Source: RGIG1959 sp045540655 (GTDB lineage Bacteria; Bacillota; Clostridia; Oscillospirales; Acutalibacteraceae). From it: a stretch of DNA of 27,198 bases. The stretch lies in contig JAZQHP010000106.1 of NCBI GenBank assembly GCA_045540655.1, forward strand, positions 1 to 27,198, in the 5' to 3' direction. The notes beneath the pieces were generated by a model, which saw only the letters and a list, made by a program, of their open reading frames with translations, was not told the DNA's origin and did not search any database. The translations under genes and the position numbers were made by a program. This document shows positions 14,759 to 21,818 of this stretch, in pieces (position 1 is the stretch's first letter; each line of letters opens with the position of its first letter).

Positions 14759-15766
14759 ATGAGCTTGCCTCTGCTGTTGATTTGTTACGCGGTCTCCGCA
14801 ACGGCGCTGGTTCTGTTTTCGATCAAATGTGCGGATTATGTGGATCTGCTCGACAAAAAGACGAATATCTCGGGTGCTTTTATCGGCGGCGCGGTGCTCG
14901 CGGCGGTGACGTCGCTCCCGGAGCTGATCACCAGCATTTCATCGATCTATGTGGTGCATAATCCCGAACTGATCATCGGCAACGTACTGGGCAGTAATAT
15001 TTTTAATATGTGCATTTACGGTGGCTTAACGGCGATTTATGCCACGCATTTTGCCAAGGCAAAGGCGGCACATTCCCACATGAAGGTGGCCATCTGCACG
15101 CTGATTGCGTATGCGCTGACAACGGCGACTATGTATCTCGGACGCGACGGTGAAAACTTCTGTCGCCTTCCGTTTATCCATGTCAATGCCGCTTCTTTGC
15201 TGATTCTGGTGGTTTACTTTATTTCGATTCGTTTCCTCACCACGGAGGACGGAGAAACCGATGAAGAAGACACCTCGCCGCTTACGGTGCGTCAGGTCAT
15301 CATACGGTTCTGCCTGACGACTCTCGGCCTCGTGGTCGTCAGCATTGTGGTTACCTATTTTACCGATCGCCTGTCCGAGCAACTGAATCTGCAGGCGTCG
15401 CTGGCAGGAGCACTGTTCCTCGGTGTGGCGACCTCGCTTCCCGAGCTGTCTTCCAGCATTGCTCTGGCAAGACATAAGAATTTCAATGCCCTGATCGGTA
15501 ACGTCATCGGCAGTAACATGTTCAATTACACGATCTTCAGCATTGCAGACATTATTGCGGGCTCGACGGTGATTTATGTTGCCAGCCCCGAAACGCTGTC
15601 GATGATCGTGTTCGGCGTGCTGTCCACGTTGTTGGTAATGGCGTCGCTTCTGATTCGCCGACGCACGGAACAAAGTCCTCTGACCGGTGCCAAATGCGCG
15701 GTGTACAGCGTGCTTGGTGTGCTGGTGATCGGCTCTTACTTTGCGTCCTTACTGGTGTCGATGTGA
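14759..15766 (+). CDS. CaCA-family sodium/calcium exchanger-like membrane protein
   Basis: A 335-residue inner-membrane cation/cation antiporter of the YrbG type. The two inverted alpha repeats are clear. Repeat 1 has TSLPE at 51-55 and GNVLGSNIFNM ending at residue 84. Repeat 2 has TSLPE at 225-229 and GNVIGSNMFNY ending at 257. The glutamates of the two TSLPE motifs are the expected cation ligands. Roughly ten hydrophobic segments flank a central acidic loop near 162-174 (TEDGETDEEDTS). AAGGGTG precedes the ATG. It is monocistronic, between a consensus promoter and a strong terminator. Calcium/sodium specificity is inferred from the family. Confidence 0.93.
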   Translation: MSLPLLLICYAVSATALVLFSIKCADYVDLLDKKTNISGAFIGGAVLAAVTSLPELITSISSIYVVHNPELIIGNVLGSNIFNMCIYGGLTAIYATHFAKAKAAHSHMKVAICTLIAYALTTATMYLGRDGENFCRLPFIHVNAASLLILVVYFISIRFLTTEDGETDEEDTSPLTVRQVIIRFCLTTLGLVVVSIVVTYFTDRLSEQLNLQASLAGALFLGVATSLPELSSSIALARHKNFNALIGNVIGSNMFNYTIFSIADIIAGSTVIYVASPETLSMIVFGVLSTLLVMASLLIRRRTEQSPLTGAKCAVYSVLGVLVIGSYFASLLVSM

Positions 15767-15792
15767 CACAAACGAATCCATGCATACAACAA

Positions 15793-15832
15793 AAAGCGGG
15801 TGCGCTCCTTTTGGGAACGCACCCGCTTTGTT
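15793..15832. terminator. Bidirectional terminator between exchanger and oxidoreductase genes
   Basis: Arms 15793-15804 and 15818-15829 (starting AAAGCGGG and ending CCCGCTTT) pair over 12 bp, and the loop contains a further short pairing. A-rich left and T-rich right flanks allow function on both strands of these convergent units. Confidence 0.9.
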
Positions 15833-15855
15833 TATGCCGAAACAGGGCGAGGACA

Positions 15856-16923
15856 TCAATCCTCGAAGCAAACCTCGCGACCGCTCTCGGACGAGTCGTA
15901 AATCGCTTGCATCGTGCGCGCGGTGACCGCCACGGTGTCGATGTGGGAGGGGAGTTTCTCGCCGGTCTGGACGCAGGAAATGAAGGAGTCGATTTCTTCC
16001 TGGAACATATCCTTCGTCTGATAGGACGGCGCCATGTCGTAGAGCATGCCGTTCTTCACGCCGTACAGGCGGAAATCGCCGCCGTATTGGAGACGCACGC
16101 CTGCTTTGTCGCCGAGGAAGTCGATGTACATCTCGCCGACACCGATGTTCTGCGCCCAGGCACCGTTGAGTGTAATGGTCGGACCTTCGGTGCGGATCAT
16201 CGCGGTCACGAAATCGTCGACATCATAGGTGCCGTCGAAGTCGGCAGAGGGAGCCGCCCACATGTTGACGTATGTATAATCCTTGATGTTCTTGCCGAGC
16301 TTGCAGTAGGCTTTACCCGACACCGTTTTCGCGGCGGGATCGCCCGTGCAGTACATGATCAGGTCGAGGAAGTGCACGCCCCAGTCAATGAGGACACCGC
16401 CGCCTGCCACCGCTTTCTGGGTGAAAGGACCGCCGATGCCGGGAATGGAACGATACGCGCGGAACGAACCGTACACATGATACACTTCACCGAGCTCGCC
16501 TTCGTCGATCAGCTTCTTGATCTGGTTAACTGCCGAGTTGAAACGGTTTACAACGCCGATGTTGAGGATCATGCCGGTTTCATGCTGCACCTTCTGCATC
16601 TCCAGCACTTCCGCATACGTTCTGGCGGCAGGCTTTTCGCAAAGCACGTGCTTGCCGGCACGCATGGCGTCGATAGAAATGGTGGGGTGCATGTCGTTCG
16701 GGGTGCACACAGACACGGCCACGACCTCGGGATCGGCGAGTGCCACGTGATAATCCTCAATGGCGGTACCGCAGCCGTACTGCTTCACAGCCGCTTCGGC
16801 ACGCTCGGGGATGATGTCGCAAAAATACTTGATTTCTGCGTCCGCGCAATTCATATAGGACGGAATGTGCGCGCTGTTGGCGATGGTGCCGCAACCGATG
16901 ACGGCCACTTTGATTTTGCTCAT
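15856..16923 (-). CDS. Gfo/Idh/MocA-family oxidoreductase
   Basis: NAD(P)-dependent dehydrogenase of sugar or cyclitol substrates. The 355-residue product has an N-terminal Rossmann motif (VAVIGCGTIANSAHIPSY), VSVCTPNDMH near residue 70, the signature AGKHVLCEKP near 85-95, and a C-terminal substrate domain. Two start codons 9 bp apart are possible. The ATG at 16923 is preferred because AAAGGAGA lies 9 nt upstream, whereas the ATG at 16932 is only 1-3 nt from it. It is the second gene after the sugar isomerase (35-bp gap), a pairing common in inositol-like and rare-sugar catabolism. The substrate cannot be told from the sequence. Confidence 0.92.
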   Translation of the reverse strand: MSKIKVAVIGCGTIANSAHIPSYMNCADAEIKYFCDIIPERAEAAVKQYGCGTAIEDYHVALADPEVVAVSVCTPNDMHPTISIDAMRAGKHVLCEKPAARTYAEVLEMQKVQHETGMILNIGVVNRFNSAVNQIKKLIDEGELGEVYHVYGSFRAYRSIPGIGGPFTQKAVAGGGVLIDWGVHFLDLIMYCTGDPAAKTVSGKAYCKLGKNIKDYTYVNMWAAPSADFDGTYDVDDFVTAMIRTEGPTITLNGAWAQNIGVGEMYIDFLGDKAGVRLQYGGDFRLYGVKNGMLYDMAPSYQTKDMFQEEIDSFISCVQTGEKLPSHIDTVAVTARTMQAIYDSSESGREVCFED

Positions 16924-16958
16924 ATTACTCATTCTCCTTTTTAGGTGAAATTAAAGCC

Positions 16959-17813
16959 TTACATTTTGGAGCGGAGGAGATCCATGGCGATGCGCACGTC
17001 GGACACGGGATCGGGACCGGCTTCGCGCTCGATAGTCAGGTAACCGTGAAAACCGATCTCGCGCAGGGCGTTGAGATAGGCGTCGAAATCCACGTTACCT
17101 TCGCCCAACGGCGTTTCCAGGAAATAATCGCCCAGACGCAGATCGCCGATGCCGCCTTCGGCAAAGAAGTCGTAAATGACCTGCGGATCGGTTTTCTGAA
17201 TCATCACACCGTCCTTGGCGTGGGTGTGAACGATGTAATCCTTGAGCAGATGTACCGCTTCCACGGGATCCTGATCGGTAACCATGACAAAGTTGGCGGG
17301 GTCGAGGTTGACGCCCATGCCCGTGCAACCGAGGCTGTCAAGGAATTCTTTAAGCACAATGGCTTTTTCGGGACCGGTTTCGATCGCAAAGGTCATACCT
17401 TTGGATTCGGCGTATTGTCCGAGTTCGCGGCAAGCATCCTGCATCACCTTATAGCGCGCGGAGGACTTGTCCTCGGGAATCACGCCGATGTGGGTGGTGA
17501 GCACCTTGGCGCCGAGGATCTCTGCAAGATCGACGATGCGCTTCGAGGTGGCAACCTTTGCGGGATTTTCGTCGGCTCTGGCAAAGCCGTGACCGCCGAG
17601 GTCCGCACAAACTGCCGAGATTTCCATAGCATTATCTGCCAGAATCTGCTTGACCTCAGCGATTTTTTCGTCGGTCATGTTTTCGGGAGCCAGCTCGCCT
17701 TCCACCATGTACATCTGGATGCCGTCAGCACCCAAGGAGTGGGCGATTTCTACATTGGTTTTGAAGTCCTGTCGGAAGCTGTCCACGATGATACCTAATT
17801 TAAAATCACTCAT
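16959..17813 (-). CDS. Sugar phosphate isomerase/epimerase (TIM barrel, AP endonuclease 2-like)
   Basis: A 284-residue xylose-isomerase-like TIM-barrel protein. Probable divalent-metal ligands are Glu145 (AIETGPE), Asp171 (NLDPANF), His198 (VHTHAKDG) and Glu262 (IEREAGPDP), which is the usual E-D-H-E set. The barrel begins with FKLGIIVDSF. An AAGGACGG element lies about 13 nt before the ATG, a slightly long spacing, but no better in-frame start is seen. With the downstream dehydrogenase it forms a two-gene unit with its own promoter. No transporter or regulator accompanies it, so the substrate is unknown. Confidence 0.9.
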   Translation of the reverse strand: MSDFKLGIIVDSFRQDFKTNVEIAHSLGADGIQMYMVEGELAPENMTDEKIAEVKQILADNAMEISAVCADLGGHGFARADENPAKVATSKRIVDLAEILGAKVLTTHIGVIPEDKSSARYKVMQDACRELGQYAESKGMTFAIETGPEKAIVLKEFLDSLGCTGMGVNLDPANFVMVTDQDPVEAVHLLKDYIVHTHAKDGVMIQKTDPQVIYDFFAEGGIGDLRLGDYFLETPLGEGNVDFDAYLNALREIGFHGYLTIEREAGPDPVSDVRIAMDLLRSKM

Positions 17814-17851
17814 GATCCATTGTCCGTCCTTTCCGAAAGTACACTTGATTT

Positions 17852-17868
17852 AGAGATTAATACTCTCT
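17852..17868. promoter_or_regulatory. Inverted repeat just downstream of the isomerase promoter
   Basis: AGAGA (17852-17856) and TCTCT (17864-17868) flank a 7-bp AT-rich centre. The repeat begins at the predicted transcription start, a typical place for a repressor site. The arms are short, so chance is possible. Confidence 0.35.
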
Positions 17869-17875
17869 GATATGT

Positions 17876-17904
17876 ATTTTATCGAATTCCGTGTAGTTTG
17901 TAAA
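17876..17904 (-). promoter_or_regulatory. Promoter of the isomerase-oxidoreductase unit
   Basis: On the minus strand, TTTACA (17904-17899) and TAAAAT (17881-17876) are 17 bp apart, one mismatch each from consensus. The start point would be near 17869. Confidence 0.65.
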
Positions 17905-17965
17905 GCATTATTTCGGGGAAATACGTCGGTTTTTTTGTGCTTTTTTGTCATTTTTCGACGGAATG

Positions 17966-17994
17966 TTGCAAAAGTGGAAGAAATTCGATATGAT
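17966..17994 (+). promoter_or_regulatory. Promoter of the helix-hairpin-helix protein gene
   Basis: TTGCAA (17966-17971) and TATGAT (17989-17994) have a 17-bp spacer. The start would be near 18001, about 17 nt before the ATG. It is divergent from the isomerase promoter. Confidence 0.6.
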
Positions 17995-18017
17995 GAAAGA
18001 AAAAGGAGGGGAAAAGC

Positions 18018-18356
18018 ATGACGGAAAAACAGAAAACGTGGATATTGTGGGGTGCAGGCGCTGTTCTGGTGATTGTGCTTTGCCTGATCTCGGCGTTTGC
18101 ACCGCCGTCCTTTTTTCAACCGACCGAGACGTCGGTCGCATCCCTGACCGCGACAACAAAGGCCACGCTGTGTGATATCAACACTGCTTCCGTGAAGGAA
18201 CTGGCGGCGGTCCCGGGCTTTGACCGTGATACAGCGCTGAATATAGCGGCGTATCGGGAGGAACACGGGCGGTTTGTCCGTCTGACGGATTTACTTCTTG
18301 TGACGGATGTAACGCGGGAACAGTATCAGCAGGCGTTGCCGTATCTGACCTGCTGA
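18018..18356 (+). CDS. Membrane-anchored helix-hairpin-helix protein (ComEA-like, reduced)
   Basis: A 112-residue protein with one N-terminal transmembrane helix (residues 8-28), a short Thr/Ser-rich linker, and a ComEA-type tandem helix-hairpin-helix domain (residues 50-112, from CDINTASVKELAAVPGF to QALPYLTC). ComEA binds incoming DNA outside the membrane. This protein lacks the SLBB domain of full ComEA. The glycine hairpins are altered: the first reads PGFDRDTA where PGIGxxxA is usual, and the second reads VTDVTREQ in place of a GIG-type turn. DNA binding is therefore doubtful. GGAGGGG precedes the ATG. It has its own promoter, and no comEC or other competence gene is near. Confidence 0.82.
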   Translation: MTEKQKTWILWGAGAVLVIVLCLISAFAPPSFFQPTETSVASLTATTKATLCDINTASVKELAAVPGFDRDTALNIAAYREEHGRFVRLTDLLLVTDVTREQYQQALPYLTC

Positions 18357-18393
18357 GGATGCGAAAAAAAGTGAAAATTTCGTGAAAATCTAG

Positions 18394-18422
18394 TTGCGAA
18401 CGGACAACATATTTGATATAAT
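18394..18422 (+). promoter_or_regulatory. Promoter of the thyX operon
   Basis: TTGCGA (18394-18399) and a perfect TATAAT (18417-18422) have a 17-bp spacer. The start would be near 18429, about 30 nt before the thyX start codon. This promoter position also argues against a thyX start at 18426. Confidence 0.75.
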
Positions 18423-18458
18423 ACAGTGAAATACTACGTATTATGGGGGTGCTGTATC

Positions 18459-19220
18459 TTGCGTGTGACCTTGATTTCGCATACGCCCGACCCCGAAAAG
18501 GTCGTGGCCGCCGCCGCCAAGCTGTGTTACAGCAGCAGCGACGTGAAAACATTGATGGACAATCTGACACCGGAAAAGGTCGAGCGTTTCGTGGAGATGC
18601 TGGCATCCTTCGGACATGAGAGCCCGGTGGAGCATGTGTCGTTCACCTTCGGCATCGAAGGTGTGTCCCGTAGCTGTACGCATCAGCTGGTTCGTCATCG
18701 CATCGCCTCTTACAGCCAGAAGAGTCAGCGCTATGTCAGTGAAAAAGGCTTTGAATATATCACGCCGCCGCTGATTGCCGAAGATGAGGCGGCGCTGGCT
18801 TGCTATACGCAGGCGATGAAACAGGCGGACGAGGCGTATAATACGCTGGCGGACATCCTCGAACAGCGTCATTATAAAGACCTGCTTGCCGCAGGAAAGG
18901 ATGAAGCCGCTGCCGCGTCGGCGGCGCGCAAAATGGCGATCGAGGACGCGCGCTTTGTACTTCCCAACGCCTGCGAAACCAAGATTATTGTGACAATGAA
19001 TGCCCGCACACTCATCAACTTTTTTCATCATCGCTGTTGCAACCGCGCCCAGTGGGAAATCCGTGCGGTGGCGCAGGAAATGCTGGATCTGTGCCGTGAG
19101 GTGGCACCTTTTCTGTTCGGTCATGCGGGTCCGTCCTGTCTAAACGGTCCGTGCCCCGAAGGTGCGATGAGTTGTGGACGGGTCAAGGAAATGCGGGAAC
19201 GCTATTCTGTGAAAAAATGA
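18459..19220 (+). CDS. thyX: Flavin-dependent thymidylate synthase
   Basis: It makes dTMP from dUMP with FAD, NADPH and methylene-tetrahydrofolate. The ThyX signature RHRxxSxxxxSxR is present at residues 79-91 (RHRIASYSQKSQR). The 253-residue length is usual. I choose the TTG at 18459: GGGGGTG lies 7 nt upstream, and the product then begins MRVTLISHTPDPEKV, like relatives that begin MKVTLL. An ATG at 18426 in the same frame would start at the transcription start point. It is the first gene of a tight operon and is followed after 9 bp by tmk, which phosphorylates its product. No thyA is seen. Confidence 0.95.
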   Translation: MRVTLISHTPDPEKVVAAAAKLCYSSSDVKTLMDNLTPEKVERFVEMLASFGHESPVEHVSFTFGIEGVSRSCTHQLVRHRIASYSQKSQRYVSEKGFEYITPPLIAEDEAALACYTQAMKQADEAYNTLADILEQRHYKDLLAAGKDEAAAASAARKMAIEDARFVLPNACETKIIVTMNARTLINFFHHRCCNRAQWEIRAVAQEMLDLCREVAPFLFGHAGPSCLNGPCPEGAMSCGRVKEMRERYSVKK

Positions 19221-19229
19221 GGTGACGAT

Positions 19230-19907
19230 ATGCGGGGAACCCTGATTGTGCTGGACGGCCTGGACGGCAGTGGCAAAAGCACACAGCTTGAAGCGGTCAG
19301 TGCGTGGCTGGAACGGGAAGGGATCGCGTTCAAGCAGATTTCTTTTCCCGATTATGAGCAACCGTCTTCGGCACTGGTGCGGCAATACCTCGCCGGTGAT
19401 TTCGGATCTACCCCCGATGCCGTTAATGCGTATGCGGCCTCGTCGTTTTATGCGGTAGACCGCTATGCCAGCTACAAGCAGTTCTGGCAGGAGGCGTATG
19501 AGAACGGCACGGTCATTCTCGCCGCCCGTTACACGACCTCCAATGCGATTCACCAGATGTCCAAGCTTCCGCAGGAGGCATGGGATGAGTATCTGGCGTG
19601 GCTCGCAGACTATGAATATACACGTATGCAGTTGCCCGAGCCGTCGCTCGTCATGTTTCTGGATATGCCTCCCGAGGTGTCCCAGAAGCTGATGACCTCG
19701 CGGTACGAGGGAGACGAATCCAAAAAGGATATTCACGAACGTGACCGTTCGTATCTGCAGACTTGCCGTAAAGCCGCGCTGTATGCTGCTGAAAAAGACA
19801 GCTGGTGCGTGGTGAACTGCTCCGAAAACGGGGAGCCCCGTTCGATCGAGGATATCACCGCTTCGCTGACCGCTCTGGTACGCGATGTGCTGGAGAAGCA
19901 GGCATGA
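19230..19907 (+). CDS. tmk: Thymidylate kinase
   Basis: It phosphorylates dTMP to dTDP with ATP. The 225-residue product has the P-loop GLDGSGKST (residues 10-18), the DR motif in AVDRYASYKQFW near residue 72, and a lid-like region near residue 150 with SRYEGDESKKDIHERD. GAGGTGACG precedes the ATG. The neighbour thyX supplies the substrate. The sequence is of the divergent clostridial type rather than the shorter canonical Tmk, so a related deoxynucleotide kinase cannot be fully excluded. It overlaps the next gene by 4 nt (ATGA). Confidence 0.9.
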   Translation: MRGTLIVLDGLDGSGKSTQLEAVSAWLEREGIAFKQISFPDYEQPSSALVRQYLAGDFGSTPDAVNAYAASSFYAVDRYASYKQFWQEAYENGTVILAARYTTSNAIHQMSKLPQEAWDEYLAWLADYEYTRMQLPEPSLVMFLDMPPEVSQKLMTSRYEGDESKKDIHERDRSYLQTCRKAALYAAEKDSWCVVNCSENGEPRSIEDITASLTALVRDVLEKQA

Positions 19908-20650
19908 CGGTCGACATCGCAACGATCCGCGACAAAGCGGCGATTGAGCGGTTGTGGTCGGAGGTGTTTCAGGACGATCCCGAGCAAATCCGCTCGTTTC
20001 TGGAGCATTTTCTGGAATCCGACACCGCCTTTGTGATTCGCGAAGCGGAGGACATCCTGTCGATGCTGTTTCTGATCCGGGCTTCGTTGGTTTATGACGG
20101 TAAAAGCGAGCCGATCGGCTATATTTATGCAGGCATGACGCGTGCGTCTGCGCGCGGAAAAGGCTTGTATCGGCGTATACTGCAAGCGGCTGAAGCGTAT
20201 GCTGTTGAACATGGTATGAAAGCTGTTTTTCTGCAGCCCGCCGACGACGCATTGGCACTGTCGTACGAGCGTATGGGATTTGATGTTCCTCTTTACGCCG
20301 ACTTTTTAAAGGGATCTGCGGTGGAAGCACCGTCTTCGGAGTTCCTGCCTGCGGATGTGTATGGTGACAAACGCCGTCAGCGCTTGACCGAACGGCATCA
20401 GCCGTTTGTGGAGTGGCCGCTTCGGGTGTATCATCATACATCCTTGTGGGGACGAGGCTTTGAAATGCCAAATGGTACGTTGCTTTTGCTGTCGCCCGAC
20501 GAGACGGTGCCCGCCGACACCTTGTTTCATGAAACGGTGCTGGAACGCGTCGGCGCGGAGACCCAAAAACAGATACCGATCGGACGTCTGAAATGGTTGA
20601 CTGCCGAGCGGATCGCGAACGATATTTATATGGGATACGGAATGGACTGA
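19904..20650 (+). CDS. GNAT-family N-acetyltransferase
   Basis: A 248-residue acetyltransferase-like protein. The acetyl-CoA motif A region reads GMTRASARGKGLYRRILQ near residues 77-94, followed by AEAYAVEHGMKAVFLQP and SYERMGF. About 100 further residues after the GNAT core have no motif I recognise. The ATG at 19904 overlaps the tmk stop (ATGA) and has a family-like start; a longer frame back to 19805 would lie inside tmk. It is co-transcribed with thyX and tmk. The substrate is unknown. Confidence 0.88.
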   Translation: MTVDIATIRDKAAIERLWSEVFQDDPEQIRSFLEHFLESDTAFVIREAEDILSMLFLIRASLVYDGKSEPIGYIYAGMTRASARGKGLYRRILQAAEAYAVEHGMKAVFLQPADDALALSYERMGFDVPLYADFLKGSAVEAPSSEFLPADVYGDKRRQRLTERHQPFVEWPLRVYHHTSLWGRGFEMPNGTLLLLSPDETVPADTLFHETVLERVGAETQKQIPIGRLKWLTAERIANDIYMGYGMD

Positions 20651-20665
20651 AAGGGGAATGGCAAC

Positions 20666-21208
20666 ATGATCTATGTATTGTTAGCCGATGGATTTGAGGA
20701 GATGGAAGCCATCGCGCCCATCGACCTGCTTCGTCGTGCCGGTTGCGATGTGCGCACGGTCGGCGTCGGTGCTCAGACCATCGTCGGTGCGCATGCGATT
20801 CCTTTTGTAACGGATACGGTTATTGAGCAGGTGGAAACCGACGGACTGGAAGCTGTCATTCTGCCCGGTGGCTTGCCCGGCACCACCAATCTGGAAGCCG
20901 ATGCCAAGGTGCAGTCGCTTGTCGATTATGCCGCGGCAAACGGCTTGATTCTCGGTGCTATCTGTGCCGCACCGTCCATTCTCGGACGCAAAGACTTGCT
21001 GGACGGTAAACAAGCGATCTGTTATCCGGGATTCGAAGATGCTCTGCACGGCGCGAACGTCAATCCGGAAAGCTACGTGGTGCGCGACGGCAATATGGTT
21101 ACTGCGCGCGGTGCGGGTGTTGCAACGGAGTTTGCGCTCGAACTCGTCGCGGCACTTAAAGATCCGCAGACGGCAAACACATTGAGAGAGGGGATCCAAT
21201 GCAGGTGA
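20666..21208 (+). CDS. DJ-1/PfpI-family protein (ThiJ/YajL-like)
   Basis: A 180-residue class I glutamine amidotransferase-like protein. The nucleophile-elbow cysteine is Cys100 in GAICAAPSIL, and the acidic partner is in ADGFEEMEA (Glu14 or nearby). AVILPGGLPGTTNL near residue 64 and TARGAGVATEFAL near 146 are typical of the DJ-1 subgroup. Proposed roles in the family include methylglyoxal or protein quality control and are debated. GGGGAATGG precedes the ATG. Its 3' end overlaps the next gene by 10 bp. Confidence 0.93.
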   Translation: MIYVLLADGFEEMEAIAPIDLLRRAGCDVRTVGVGAQTIVGAHAIPFVTDTVIEQVETDGLEAVILPGGLPGTTNLEADAKVQSLVDYAAANGLILGAICAAPSILGRKDLLDGKQAICYPGFEDALHGANVNPESYVVRDGNMVTARGAGVATEFALELVAALKDPQTANTLREGIQCR

Positions 21209-21795
21209 CGGATATCCGTCCCATCAAGCAGGGGTTGCGCGATCAATATAAAGCGCACCGCCGCGCCATGGATCCGACGGAGAAACAACGAAAAGACGCC
21301 GCGATTCTTCGCTATGTCCGAAAATTGTGGCAATATAATAAAAATGATACATTGCTGTGCTATGTGTCTACCGCGATTGAGGTGGATACCAGAGGCATTA
21401 TCCGCCAGGCGCTGGCAGACGGCAAAAAGGTTGCCGTGCCGCGTTGTGTGCCGGGGACGCGACAGATGGAGTTTTATTATATCACGTCGCTGGATGAGCT
21501 GTCCCCCGGCACGTTCGGGGTGGACGAACCCACACCCGATCCGTCGCGACGTGTGACGGATCTGTCCTCGGGGCTTTGTCTGGTCCCGGCTCTTTGTTAT
21601 GATCTGGAGGGCTATCGCCTCGGATACGGCAAAGGCTATTATGATCGCTACCTGGCAGGATTCGGCGGGGCACTCGTCGGTATCTGTTACAGCGATTGTA
21701 TTGAAAAGCATCTTCCGCACGGACGGTTTGATCGTCCTGTGGAAACCTTGGTTACCGATCAATATATTCGACGGATCGCCCGTCGATGGAAATAA
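21199..21795 (+). CDS. 5-formyltetrahydrofolate cyclo-ligase
   Basis: ATP-dependent conversion of 5-formyl-THF to 5,10-methenyl-THF, returning a stored or inhibitory folate to the active pool. The 198-residue product has the N-terminal basic region LRDQYKAHRRAMD, FGVDEPT near residue 112, and the signature YRLGYGKGYYDRYL near 141-154. GAGAGGGG precedes the ATG, inside the end of the DJ-1 gene. Location in an operon with thyX, which consumes methylene-THF, fits a folate-balancing role. Confidence 0.94.
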   Translation: MQVTDIRPIKQGLRDQYKAHRRAMDPTEKQRKDAAILRYVRKLWQYNKNDTLLCYVSTAIEVDTRGIIRQALADGKKVAVPRCVPGTRQMEFYYITSLDELSPGTFGVDEPTPDPSRRVTDLSSGLCLVPALCYDLEGYRLGYGKGYYDRYLAGFGGALVGICYSDCIEKHLPHGRFDRPVETLVTDQYIRRIARRWK

Positions 21796-21818
21796 CTGAC
21801 AATGAGGAGGCAGTTGTC

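Noticed and set aside
15694..16944. A 416-codon plus-strand frame opposite the oxidoreductase gene
   Set aside because: It begins inside the exchanger gene, crosses a strong terminator and shows only antisense-type composition.
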